64,000 nt of DNA, taken from positions 238,800 through 302,799 of the forward strand of contig JBAOHV010000025.1 of assembly GCA_037045265.1 (NCBI GenBank), read 5' to 3'. Positions within the stretch are counted from its first letter, which is position 1. Every line of letters starts with the position of its first letter. The stretch is from JBAOHV01 sp037045265. Its GTDB lineage: Bacteria > Actinomycetota > Acidimicrobiia > Acidimicrobiales > Microtrichaceae. This document shows positions 18,320 through 27,593 of this stretch, piece by piece. Under the pieces are notes generated by a model. The model saw only the letters and a program-made list of their open reading frames with translations, had not been told where the DNA came from and searched no databases. The translations under genes were made by a program, and so were the position numbers.

Positions 18320-19479
18320 ATGGCCGAGGCCTACATCATCGACGCAGTCCGTACCCCCGTGGGTCGCCGTGGCGGCGGACTCGCCGGCGAGCACCCGGCT
18401 GACATCGGGCGCGCATGTGCTCAACGCGCTCGTCGACCGTACGGGCATCGACCCGGTGGCGGTCGAGGACGTCGTGTTCGGGTGCCTGGACACGATCGGC
18501 TCGCAGGCCGGCGACATCGCCCGCACCTGCTGGCTCGCGGCCGGACTGCCCGAGGAGGTCCCCGGCATCGACCATCGACCGCCAGTGCGGCTCGTCGCAG
18601 CAGGCCGTGCACTTTGCCGCTCAGGCGCGTCCTGCTCGGGGACCCAGGACCTGGTTGTCGCCGGTGGAGTGCAGAACATGTCGACCATCCCGATCGTCCT
18701 CGGCGATGCTCGTCGCGGACCGGTTCGGCATCAGCGACCCGTTCTCGGGGTCGACCGGCTGGGTGAAGCGCTACGGCACCCAGGAGGTGAGCCAGTTCGT
18801 CGGCGCCGAGATGATCGCCGGTGACTGGGACATCACACGCGAGGACATGGAGGAGTTCGCCGTGCAGTCCCACGAGCGTGCGATCCGTGCCCGGGCCGAG
18901 GGTCGATTCGACAACGAGATCGTCGCGTACGGCGACGTCACCCAGGACGAGGGCCCACGTGAGCCCGACCTGCGAGAAGATGGCCGTTCACTCAAGCCGC
19001 TCATCGAAGGCGGACGCCTGACGGCCGCTGTGGCCTCGCAGATCTCGGACGCGGCCGCGGCGATGCTCGATCGCGTCCGAGCGCGGCGGTCGAGCAGCAC
19101 GGCCTGAAGCCCCGGGCCCGGATCCACCACCTGTCCGTACGCGGTGAGGATCCGATCCGGATGCTCTCCGCCCCGATCCCGGCGACCCGCTACGCGCTCG
19201 ACAAGGCCGGCATGACCCTCGACGACATCGACCTGGTCGAGATCAACGAAGCGTTCGCCTCGGTCGTTCTCGCCTGGGCGAAGGAGCTCGACGCCGACCT
19301 GGGAAAGGTGAACGTCAACGGCGGCGCGATCGCGCTCGGGTCACCCGCTCGGCGCTACCGGAGTCCGTCTCATGACGACGATGCTGAACGAGCTCGAGCG
19401 CACCGGCGGGCGCTACGGCCTGCAGACGATGTGCGAGGGCGGCGGCCAGGCCAACGTCACGATCATCGAGCGGCTGTGA
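18320..19479 (+). pseudogene. Acetyl-CoA acetyltransferase / thiolase (multiple frameshifts)
   Basis: A thiolase whose whole length is recognisable but spread over several frames: MAEAYIIDAVRTPVGRRGGG, then HVLNALVDRTGIDPVAVEDV, then the active-site block TIDRQCGSSQQAVH (nucleophile Cys), then GRLTAAVASQISDAAAAML, then VEINEAFASVVLAW and VNVNGGAIALG, and the last residues GGGQANVTIIERL. At least five single-base disruptions occur; for example at about 19340 GGGTCACCCGCTCGGC becomes the standard GHPLGATG block if one G is removed. Thiolases are about 390 residues, which fits the span of 1160 bases. Either a real pseudogene or, more likely, poor consensus. Confidence 0.75.
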
Positions 19480-19487
19480 CGACGGGC

Positions 19488-20441
19488 TCAGCGGCCGATC
19501 TTCAGGGCCGCCTTCACTCGGCGGCCGACCTGCTTGCGTCGGATCGCCCCAGGGTCGCGCAGCAGCTCGCCGCCGTGCTCGCGCGCCATCGCCACCAGTC
19601 GGCGTAGACGGCTGACCCGGCGCGGAGCGGTGGCGAGCATCGGCTGGTAGCCGAGCGACCGCATCTGGTCGAAGCAGTACTCCTCGACCCGGCGTTGCAG
19701 CGCCGGGTCGAGGGTCCGGCGCCACTTGTCGAGGCGCTCAGGGTCGCCGGGGAAGCGCTCGATCAGATCGTCGATCGGGTCGAGCGACAACCCCACGGCG
19801 CGAAACGCCCACTCCAGGCTCGGGCGAGGGTCGCGGGCCATCTCGACCAGGTCGACGACACAGAAGCGGTCGTCGTGCTCCCCAGGGCGCAGCCCCAGGT
19901 GCCCGGTCACGTACTCGGCGTGGGTGTTCCAGTACGTGGCGCTGTAGTCGACGCTGTGGTCGAACTTCTTCGCCTGCGACGCCATCACCCCGCGGGGGTC
20001 GCGGGTCAGTACCAGGAACTTCGCGTCGGGCCACTGCTCCAGCAGCACCTCGGTCAGCTCGATCCGCAGAAGCTTGTTGCCCCAGTGGCTGGTGCTCTCG
20101 AGGGAGCAGAAGATCGTCTCGCACACCGCCGGCCACCCCGGCTCCAGGCCGTAGGCGGAGACTGCACGCCCGATCACCTCGGGGTCGGCGAGTCGCTCGA
20201 ACAGCTCGGCGTTGCTCGGATCGTCGATCGTGTCGTGGAGGGCCGCGAACAGTTCCGCCATCGCCGCCTCACGCTCCGCCGGCCGCCGGAGCCTGTCGGC
20301 GAACCGTCGATGCAACTCGATGCCCTCGACGGGCAGCTTCGACTCGTAACCCATCGACATGTCGGGGTGCGACGCGCACAGGTCGAAGACCCAGCTGGTT
20401 CCGCTGCGGGAAGTCCCCACGATGAAGAGTGCGGCAGGCAC
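19488..20441 (-). CDS. Sulfotransferase family protein
   Basis: A 317-residue protein that would move a sulfonate group from PAPS to an acceptor. The 5'-phosphosulfate loop is FIVGTSRSGTSWVFDL directly at the N-terminus, and the 3'-phosphate-binding segment is KFLVLTRDPRGVMASQAKKF. The GTG at 20441 is chosen because the PAPS loop begins five residues later; longer in-frame starts up to 20591 add sequence with no family resemblance. The acceptor is unknown. Confidence 0.82.
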   Translation of the reverse strand: MPAALFIVGTSRSGTSWVFDLCASHPDMSMGYESKLPVEGIELHRRFADRLRRPAEREAAMAELFAALHDTIDDPSNAELFERLADPEVIGRAVSAYGLEPGWPAVCETIFCSLESTSHWGNKLLRIELTEVLLEQWPDAKFLVLTRDPRGVMASQAKKFDHSVDYSATYWNTHAEYVTGHLGLRPGEHDDRFCVVDLVEMARDPRPSLEWAFRAVGLSLDPIDDLIERFPGDPERLDKWRRTLDPALQRRVEEYCFDQMRSLGYQPMLATAPRRVSRLRRLVAMAREHGGELLRDPGAIRRKQVGRRVKAALKIGR

Positions 20442-20572
20442 AGCCGGTTCCCCCTGATGGTTCGGCGTTGCTGGTGAGCCGAGGAGCCTACCGTCGAGCT
20501 GGTCGCGAACCTTCAGTAGGTGCACCCCTGTTGCCGATAGGTGCTCGGGTGCACGATGCGCCCTGGAACGAC

Positions 20573-21306
20573 ATGACCGAACTCGAATCACACCCGACTG
20601 CCCCGGTCCTGGAGGACCCGTCGACCACGCGGCTGATGCTGCGCCGGGTCGGTGATCCGCGCGGCGCAGAGCTGCTGCAGCGCGCGGGTGCAGTCTCCAC
20701 CAGCATCACCGTCGTTGCCCCCGCCGGTGGGGCCGCTGCCGTGCCGATCGTCGGTGCGCTCGAGTCGTTCTCATCCCCTCACGTGCGCGCCGAGCTGCTC
20801 ATCATGGAGGATGAGCTCGACGAAGGTCACCTCGCCCTTCGTGAGCTCCTCTCCCGTTCGACGAGGTCATGGCGAACCGCGCCCCGCCCTCCCGGAGGTA
20901 GGGCGGGTTCGCTCGCGGCGGCGTCGGTTGCCGCCGAGCACGAGTTCCTGCTCGTGGGCAGCGGTGGAGGCTCCCGCTACGACCAGGTCGACGCAGCGCT
21001 CTCGTTGATGTGGACCGAAGGCGCCGACATCGCCCTCATCCGAGCAGGCGAGAGCGACGCCGCGGACGCCGGGGATGGCGTCGACCCCTCGGCGACACTC
21101 GACGCGCGTGGCTCGGTCTGGGGGCCCCCGTCCCGGAAGGCCGGCTGGTGCTCATGCGCCGCTGGGTGGCGCGCTGGCTGTTCAACGAGATCACCCGCGC
21201 CATCTCCCCCGGGGACGAGATCGCGGATCGGGCCCGGCTGCTGGGCGTCGGGATCGTCCAGCTCGCCTGGTTCGCACCGGATCTGCCGGTGGGCGCCGAG
21301 GACTGA
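20573..21306 (+). pseudogene. Hypothetical protein (single frameshift)
   Basis: No family recognised. The first part (from ATG 20573) contains SITVVAPAGGAAAVPIVGAL, HEFLLVGSGGGSRYDQVDAAL and WTEGADIALIRAG, an alternating strand/helix pattern that looks Rossmann-like or glycosyltransferase-like. At about 21115 the frame must change to reach the continuation LVLMRRWVARWLFNEITRAISPGDEI, which ends at 21306. The divergent sulfotransferase lies upstream. A nucleotide-sugar or sulfur-transfer partner is conceivable from context only. Confidence 0.45.
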
Positions 21307-21353
21307 GCCTGCTGGCTGGAACGCGTTCCACCGCGGTCGCCTACGCTGCCGCG

Positions 21354-22584
21354 GTGGATTTCGACGACTCCCCCGAGCTGGCCGACTTCCGTGCCGAGGT
21401 GCGGACCTTCCTCGACGCGAACGCCGAACTGAAGCACGGTGACGAGCGAGACTGGTCCCGCAACGGGGCGGCGACAGATCCCGACGTTGCAGCGGACTAC
21501 CGGGCTCGCTGCCGCGCATGGCAGAGGCTCCTGCACGAGTCCGGATGGGCGGGGTTGGCGTGGCCGACCACGTTCGGTGGCCGCGGGCTGAGCGCAGCGC
21601 ACCAGATCGTCTTCGGCCAGGAGCTCGCCCGCTACGACGCGACATCCGGCTTCATCACCGCCGCCCAGGCGCTGGTCGGTCCGACGCTCATGGCCCACGG
21701 CACCCGAGAGCAACAGCAGCGCCATCTCGGGCCGCTCCTGTCGGGTGAGGAGTCGTGGTGTCAGCTCTTCTCGGAGCCCGGCGCCGGGTCGGACCTGGCC
21801 GCGCTCGCCACGCGGGCCGTGCGCGACGGCGACGACTGGGTCGTGAACGGTCAGAAGGTCTGGACGTCTTCGGCCCAGCACGCCGACTTCGGCATCCTGG
21901 TCGCCCGGACCGACCCCGATGTGCCGAAGCACGAGGGGCTCACCTTCTTCATAGTCGACATGCGCAGTCCGGGCATCGAGGTGCGACCACTGGTGCAGGC
22001 GCAAGGGGTGGCGCACTTCAACGAGGTGTTCCTGTCCGACCTGCGGGTACCGGACGAGAACGTCGTCGGCCAGGTGGGCGACGGTTGGAAGGTCACCCGA
22101 ACCACGCTTCGTAGCGAGAGCTCGATGATCTCGGGTGCAGGACTGGCGACGGGGTTCGTCGCGGTGCTCGCCACCGCTCGTAGGCTCGGGCGGACCGACG
22201 ACCCGATCGTGCGTCAGGAGCTCGCCAAGGTGCACACGAACGAGCTGATCCTCAAGTGGATGGGCTGGCGCACCCAGACGGCGGTCATGACCGGCCGCAA
22301 GGAGCTTGCTCTGCACGGGTCGCTGCTCAAGAACTTCTTCACGCGGTCGGCTCGCGCACCGGGTGAATCTGGCGGTCGATCTGGAGGGCCCCGAGGGGAT
22401 GCTCTGGCACGACGCCGAGGGCGATGGCTTCTGGCAGTACCAGTGCCTGAACCAGTTCGCGTCCCGTATCGGTGGGGGCACCGAGGAGGTGCATCGCAAC
22501 AACCTCGGCGAGCAGGCACTCGGCCTGCCGCGGGAGCCGTCGTCGGACCGCGAGGTCCCGTGGAACCAGAGCGTGCGCGCCTGA
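21354..22584 (+). pseudogene. Acyl-CoA dehydrogenase (single frameshift)
   Basis: FAD-dependent acyl-CoA dehydrogenase of about 410 residues. GTG 21354 begins VDFDDSPELADFRAEVR. The segments LFSEPGAGSDLAAL, VNGQKVWTSSAQHADFG and the C-terminal ASRIGGGTEEVHRNNLGEQALGLP are hallmarks; the last lies in a different frame beginning at about 22345 (HRVNLAVDLEGPEGM). The sequence around GCTCGCGCACCGGG is where one base is out of register. It is followed 31 bases later by a short-chain dehydrogenase with its own ribosome-binding site, so the pair may be one beta-oxidation-type unit. Confidence 0.78.
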
Positions 22585-22615
22585 CGGCGCGCTCGACGAG
22601 TCGAGGAGGTAGGCG

Positions 22616-23443
22616 ATGATGCTCGAAGGCAGGACCGCGATGGTCACCGGGGTCGGCCCCGGAATGGGGCGCGACATCTCCCTGGCGCTCGCGAACGAGG
22701 GAGCCGACGTCGTACTGGTCGCCCGTTCGGAGAAGGTCGTTCCTTCGGTGGTCGAGGAGATCGAGGCGATGGGTCGCCGTGCCTTCCCGGTCTACGGCAA
22801 CATCGCCAAGCGCGACGAGTGCGAGCGAATCGCAGCGGAGGCACTGGCTGCCACGAGCACCCTCGGGCTCGACCGGTCGGGTCTCGACATCCTGGTCAAC
22901 TCGGCGTTCCACGGCGGGGAGCACACCCGTTTCGAGGACGCCGATCTGGAGCGTTGGCGGCGCCCGGTGGACATCAACTACTTCGGTACGTTGCAGCTGA
23001 CCCAGGCGGTTCTGCCGCAGATCAAGCTGGCAGCGGAACGTACCGGCGATGCCCGGATCGTGATGATCAACACCATGTCGGTGCAGCGGATCGAGGACGG
23101 CGCCGGGGCCTATGCAGGATCGAAGGCCGCTCTCGCCGCGGTGACCAAGACCCTTGCGGTCGAGCTCGGTGAGTACGGCATCAGGGTCAACGCAGTGCAC
23201 CCCGGCTACATATGGGGCGACAGCGTGCGGATCTACTTCGAGTGGCAGGCGAACGATCGCGGGGGCGACACGACCTGGCAGGACATCTACGACGAGCGGG
23301 CGGCCGAGACCGCTCTCGGCTACCTGCCGCACTCGTCGGAGATCGCCGGCGCCGTGGTGTTCTTCGCGTCGCCGCTCGCCAGATGCGTGACCGGAACCGC
23401 GCTGGCGGTGAACGCGGGACACTGGATGGCGTCCAGCGCCTGA
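22616..23443 (+). CDS. Short-chain dehydrogenase/reductase
   Basis: A 275-residue classical SDR. The cofactor motif is TGVGPGMG (residues 11-18), the structural motif is DILVNSA, and the catalytic Ser and Tyr-x3-Lys are MSVQ... and YAGSKAA. The C-terminal ASPLARCVTGTALAVNAGHW is typical. A GAGGAGG precedes the ATG at 22616. It probably acts after the adjacent acyl-CoA dehydrogenase on a hydroxyacyl or alcohol substrate. Confidence 0.88.
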   Translation: MMLEGRTAMVTGVGPGMGRDISLALANEGADVVLVARSEKVVPSVVEEIEAMGRRAFPVYGNIAKRDECERIAAEALAATSTLGLDRSGLDILVNSAFHGGEHTRFEDADLERWRRPVDINYFGTLQLTQAVLPQIKLAAERTGDARIVMINTMSVQRIEDGAGAYAGSKAALAAVTKTLAVELGEYGIRVNAVHPGYIWGDSVRIYFEWQANDRGGDTTWQDIYDERAAETALGYLPHSSEIAGAVVFFASPLARCVTGTALAVNAGHWMASSA

Positions 23444-23465
23444 TTCGGTCGTACGCGCAGCGCTG

Positions 23466-23735
23466 TCAGCCGCGACCGGACCTGCGGCGCTGACGCCGGG
23501 CGAACACGCCGGCGCCGACTGCAGCGCCGAGCAGGGCGGTGACGCTCAGCACCACCCACTGCGAGGTGTTCCACTCGACGAAGAGGAAGTCGACCGTGAT
23601 CGGGTCGCGGTTCGACAGGATGAAGATCAACAGCACTACCGCGATCAGCCCGCCGACGAGCTGGCGGGCGTTGATCCTGAACCCGTGGGTGTCGCCGGTG
23701 GACGCCAGCTTCTTCTTGGAGGGCAGGTCGCTCAT
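23466..23735 (-). CDS. LapA-domain (DUF1049) membrane protein
   Basis: An 89-residue protein with a short charged N-terminus, a membrane helix LIAVVLLIFILSNRDPITVDFLF, then VEWNTSQWVVLSVTALLGAAVGAGVF and an Arg-rich tail. Two helices separated by the NRDPITVDF turn are the pattern of the lipopolysaccharide-assembly LapA/DUF1049 family. Role in actinobacteria is unknown. Confidence 0.8.
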   Translation of the reverse strand: MSDLPSKKKLASTGDTHGFRINARQLVGGLIAVVLLIFILSNRDPITVDFLFVEWNTSQWVVLSVTALLGAAVGAGVFARRQRRRSGRG

Positions 23736-23762
23736 GAAGTCACGCTAGGTCCGTCCGGCGGT

Positions 23763-24596
23763 TCAGCGGCCGATGATGCGTGCCTGTTCGTCGAGCACCG
23801 CGTAGACCTCGTCGGCGGGTGCCGACGGCAGCCGGAACACGCATTCGGTGACGCCGATCCGTTCGAAGTGATCGAGCTTGTCCGGGCTGGGGTGGGAACC
23901 GAACGCCACGATGCGCATCGTTTCCGGGTCGCGGCCGGCATCTTGCATCGCAGCGTGGAAGGCAGGGATGGACTCGGCCAGCCCGGCCCCACCGATTGGG
24001 ATCCAACCGTCGCCGTACTCGGCGATGTGGGCGAACATCTTCTGCCCGGCTCCGCCGCCGACCAGCACCGGCACAGGCTGCAGCGGCTTCGGCCACGACC
24101 AGGTCGGAGGGAAGTCGGCGTGAGCCCCGTGGTACTCGGCGACGTCGTCGCTCCAGAGTGCCTGCATGGCCAGTACGTGGTCCCTGGCATGGGCTCGGCG
24201 GCTGCGGTACTCGACGCCATGGTCGGCCATCTCGTCCTCGTTCCAGCCGAAACCGACACCCATCTCGAAACGTCCGTCAGAGACGTTCTGGAGCGTCGCG
24301 ACGGCCTTCGCGGTCACCAACGGCTCACGCTGCGCCGGCAGCATCACGCCGGTCCCCAGCCGGATCGTGGACGTGACCGACGCTGCGGCGGCCAGGGCGA
24401 TGAGCGGGTCCACCGAGCGCTTGTACTCCTCGGCCAGCACCGCGTCGCCGGTCGGAGGCGGCGTGCGTCTGCTCGTCGGGATGTGGGTGTGCTCGGGGAT
24501 CCAGATCGAATCGAATCCCCGCTCTTCGGCGGCTCGAGCCAGGTCGACGACGGACACCGATCGGTCGGTCGAGAAGATGGTGACACCGAAGCGCAT
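23763..24596 (-). CDS. LLM-class F420-dependent oxidoreductase
   Basis: A 277-residue TIM-barrel protein of the luciferase-like/F420 family (TIGR03619-type). Characteristic segments are MRFGVTIFSTDRS, EERGFDSIWIPEHTHIP, GTGVMLPAQREPLVTAKAVATLQ and GRFEMGVGFGWNEDEMADHG. The coenzyme would be F420, as in most actinobacterial members. It is divergent from the SDR gene at 24680 across 83 bases, suggesting a shared promoter region. Confidence 0.88.
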   Translation of the reverse strand: MRFGVTIFSTDRSVSVVDLARAAEERGFDSIWIPEHTHIPTSRRTPPPTGDAVLAEEYKRSVDPLIALAAAASVTSTIRLGTGVMLPAQREPLVTAKAVATLQNVSDGRFEMGVGFGWNEDEMADHGVEYRSRRAHARDHVLAMQALWSDDVAEYHGAHADFPPTWSWPKPLQPVPVLVGGGAGQKMFAHIAEYGDGWIPIGGAGLAESIPAFHAAMQDAGRDPETMRIVAFGSHPSPDKLDHFERIGVTECVFRLPSAPADEVYAVLDEQARIIGR

Positions 24597-24679
24597 GTCG
24601 TCCCCCTGTTCGCGCTCGCCCCCGTTGGACGCGCACGACAGTTTGTGCCCGCACCTGACGGGGTGTCAGATTCTCTGCC

Positions 24680-25588
24680 ATGGGCATCTGTGACGGACGT
24701 GTGGTGATCGTGACCGGCTCGGGCCGGGGATTGGGCCGGGCGCACGCGCTCGAGTTCGCCCGCCAGGGCGCGAAGGTGGTCGTGAACGACCTGGGTGTCG
24801 CACAGGACGGTTCCGATCCCTCCGACACGCCCGCACAGCAGGTGGTCGACGAGATCGCCGCCCTGGGCGGCGAGGCGGTCACGTCCTCCCATGACGTGTC
24901 CGACTGGGACGCGGCGGGGGAGATGGTGCAGCTGGCCATCGACACCTTCGGGGGCCTGGACGTCGTGGTCAACAACGCCGGAATCGTGCGTGACCGCATG
25001 TTCGTCAACTCCGAGCAGGTCGAGTGGGAAGCGGTCATGAAGGTGCACGTGCTCGGCCACGCCGCGCCGTCGCGGCACGCTGCGACCTACTGGCGTGCCC
25101 GGGCCAAGGCCGGCGAGGCGGTGGACGCCCGGATCATCAACACCTCCTCCGGTGCGGGACTCATGGGTTCGATCGCCCAGGCCGCCTACTCCGCCGCGAA
25201 GGGCGCCATCACGAGCATGACGCTGGTGCAGGCGGCCGAGCTCGGGCGCATCGGAGTCACTGCGAACGCCCTCGCCCCGGCTGCTCGCACCCGCATGACC
25301 GAGGAGGCCTTCGCCGACATGATGGCCGAGGTCGACGAGGGTGCCTTCGACGCGATGGCACCCGAGAACGTCTCGCCTCTGGTCGCGTGGCTGGGATCGG
25401 CGGAGTCGTCGGGAGTGACCGGTCGGGTCTTCGAGGTCGAAGGTGGGATCATCGGGATCGCCGAGGGCTTCCGCCACGGTCCCCGGGTCGACAAGGGCGC
25501 CCGTTGGGACGCAGCCGACATCGGCCCGGTCGTGGCAGAGCTGCTCGAGCAGGCCGAGACACCCACCCCGGTCTACGGCGCCGGCTGA
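24680..25588 (+). CDS. Short-chain dehydrogenase (3-oxoacyl/hydroxyacyl-type)
   Basis: A 302-residue SDR resembling the dehydrogenase domain of multifunctional hydroxyacyl-CoA dehydrogenases. Motifs are TGSGRGLGRAHALEFA (cofactor), VNDLGV, NNAGIVRD, and SSGAGLMGS with YSAAKGA (catalytic Tyr and Lys). A C-terminal extension of about 50 residues follows the core (VFEVEGGIIGIAEGF...). It is convergent with the enoyl-CoA hydratase gene. Confidence 0.88.
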   Translation: MGICDGRVVIVTGSGRGLGRAHALEFARQGAKVVVNDLGVAQDGSDPSDTPAQQVVDEIAALGGEAVTSSHDVSDWDAAGEMVQLAIDTFGGLDVVVNNAGIVRDRMFVNSEQVEWEAVMKVHVLGHAAPSRHAATYWRARAKAGEAVDARIINTSSGAGLMGSIAQAAYSAAKGAITSMTLVQAAELGRIGVTANALAPAARTRMTEEAFADMMAEVDEGAFDAMAPENVSPLVAWLGSAESSGVTGRVFEVEGGIIGIAEGFRHGPRVDKGARWDAADIGPVVAELLEQAETPTPVYGAG

Positions 25589-25650
25589 ACCTGTCGACCG
25601 GCCGGCCAGGCTGTCCTGCGGGCGCGCTGTCGGGCACTCGCCCGGGCATG

Positions 25651-26392
25651 TCACCTGCGCTGCAGGAACGCAGCTATCGCCTCTCGCGCGCCATCGCTTG
25701 CGAACAGGCGCGCGACTGAGCTCCGCCATCCGGTCGCCGGCCTCGTCGATGTGCTCGACGAGTTCGGCGGCGAGAAGCGCCTTCGTCTCGGCCAGGCCCT
25801 GGGGGTGCGCAAGCTGGAGGTCGCGGCAGACCGCAGCGATCTCCTCGTCCAACTGGTCGCTGGGGACGCTACGAGTCACGATCCCCATCGACTCGGCTTC
25901 TGCAGCGTCGAACGTGCGACCGGTCAGGAAGGTGTCTGCCGCAGCCCGGCTGGTCATCCGGGCGAGGACGGTCAGACTGATCACCGCGGGGGCGACACCC
26001 AGCCGTGCCTCGGTGAACGCGAACGTGACGTCGTCGGAGCAGATGGCGATGTCGGCGCTCGCGACCATGCCCAGTCCGCCGGCACGAACCGGCCCGGCCA
26101 ACCGCACCACCACCGCCTTGGGGTGGGTGACGATCTGTCGCTGCAGGGCCACCAGTGCCAGGGTGCCCTGCTCCATCGCGCCGTCTGACACCTCGCTCAG
26201 GTCGGCACCGGAGCAGAACACCCGATCGGCGCTGCGTAGGACCACCACCGCCGAATCGTCCTCACGTGCCGCGTCGAGCGCCGCTGAGAGCTCGGTGACG
26301 AGCTGGCGGCTCAGTGCGTTGCGGTTGTGGGGGCTGTCCAGTGTGATGGTGGTGATGCCGTCGGCGACGTCGTGGTGGACGAGCTCGGTCAT
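25651..26392 (-). pseudogene. Enoyl-CoA hydratase/isomerase (single C-terminal frameshift)
   Basis: Crotonase-fold protein and last gene of the AtuA/acyl-CoA carboxylase operon. The start MTELVHHDVADGITTITLDSPHNRNALS and the oxyanion-hole block RVFCSGADLSEV fit the family. Near 25718 the frame is disturbed: with one C removed from CAGTCGCGCGCC the chain ends LFASDGAREAIAAFLQRR and stops at 25651, the normal family ending. Read as it stands, the frame runs on for hundreds of codons opposite other genes. It follows the acyl-CoA dehydrogenase by 34 bases. Confidence 0.82.
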
Positions 26393-26426
26393 GTGTGTCT
26401 CCTGCGGATCCGGAACGGGAACTGAG

Positions 26427-27593
26427 TCAGTACGACTTGGGTAGGCCAAGCGAGTGCATACCGACGAAGTTCAGGATCATCTCGCGCGAGACCGGGGCGA
26501 TCCGACCCAGGCGGGCGGCGACCATCATGTTGGCCAGGCCGAACTCGGCGGTCAGCCCGTTGCCGCCATGGGTGTGCACGGCCACGTCGGTGGCGTTGCA
26601 GGCGATCTCGCCTCCGGCGTACTTGGCCATGTTGGCGTACTCACCTGCGGCGAAGTCATCGCCGGCGTCGTAGAGCGCCGCGGCCTTCTGCCACAGGAGC
26701 CGGGCCTGTTCGAGCTCGATCTTGACCTTGGCCAGGGGGTGGGCGATGCCCTGGTGGGAGCCGATGGGCTGACCTTTCCAGACGGACCGCTCCTTGGCGT
26801 ACTCGACGGCTCGTCCGAGCGCGTACCGGGCGATGCCGCACGACATGGCTGCACCCATGATCCGCTCGGGGTTGAGCCCCGCGAACAGCTGCCACAGGTC
26901 GCCGTCCTGCTCGCCGATCAGGTCGGTGTTCAGGACGTGCACGTCGTCGAGGAAAAGGGTGAACTGCTTCTCGGGAGCCGCCCAACCCATCTCGATCGGT
27001 GCACGGTCGAACCCCGGGGTGTCGGTGGGGACGACGAACAGGGCAGGACGGAGCTTGCCGGTCTTCTCGTCCTCCGTGCGGGCGACGATCAGCACCGCCT
27101 GCGCTTCGTCCACCCCCGAGATGAAGGTCTTCTGGCCGTTGAGGACCCACTCGTCACCATCGCGGCGAGCGGTCGTCGTGATCTCGTGCGAGTTGGATCC
27201 AGCGTCTGCCTCGGTGATGCCGAACGCCATCAGCAGGGTTCCGTCTGCGATGCCCGGCAGCCACCTCTGCTTCTGTTCGTCGGTGCCACAGCGCACGATT
27301 ATCGAGCCGCAGATGGCGGGTGATACGACCATCATCAGCAAGGGTGCTCCAGCTGTTGCGCACTCCTCGAGCACGGCTGCCAGGTCGGCCATTCCTCCAC
27401 CGCCGCCGCCGTACTGCTCGGGCAGGTTCACTCCCAGGAACCCGGTCCGGCCCATCTCGAGCCACATGTCGGTCATCTTGTCGCCTGCGGCGGCCTGGCG
27501 CTCCACATAGGCACGGCCGTAGGACCCGGCCAGCTTGGCGACAGCCTGGCGAAGGGCGACGCGTTCCTCGGGTTCGTCGAACATCGTTGTCAC
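26427..27593 (-). CDS. Acyl-CoA dehydrogenase
   Basis: A 388-residue FAD-dependent acyl-CoA dehydrogenase, intact. Key segments are LPEQYGGGGGGMADLAAVLEE, MAFGITEADAGSNSHEI, VLNGQKTFISGVDEAQ and the C-terminal HTHGGNGLTAEFGLANM. It starts four bases inside the end of the carboxylase alpha gene (overlap 27590-27593), so it is part of the same operon. It would introduce the double bond that the hydratase then hydrates. Confidence 0.92.
   Translation of the reverse strand: MTTMFDEPEERVALRQAVAKLAGSYGRAYVERQAAAGDKMTDMWLEMGRTGFLGVNLPEQYGGGGGGMADLAAVLEECATAGAPLLMMVVSPAICGSIIVRCGTDEQKQRWLPGIADGTLLMAFGITEADAGSNSHEITTTARRDGDEWVLNGQKTFISGVDEAQAVLIVARTEDEKTGKLRPALFVVPTDTPGFDRAPIEMGWAAPEKQFTLFLDDVHVLNTDLIGEQDGDLWQLFAGLNPERIMGAAMSCGIARYALGRAVEYAKERSVWKGQPIGSHQGIAHPLAKVKIELEQARLLWQKAAALYDAGDDFAAGEYANMAKYAGGEIACNATDVAVHTHGGNGLTAEFGLANMMVAARLGRIAPVSREMILNFVGMHSLGLPKSY

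Noticed and set aside
24344..26449. A 700-codon minus-strand protein containing the hydratase
   Set aside because: After residue 240 it runs opposite the SDR and LLM genes; a single extra base near 25718 explains the lost stop.
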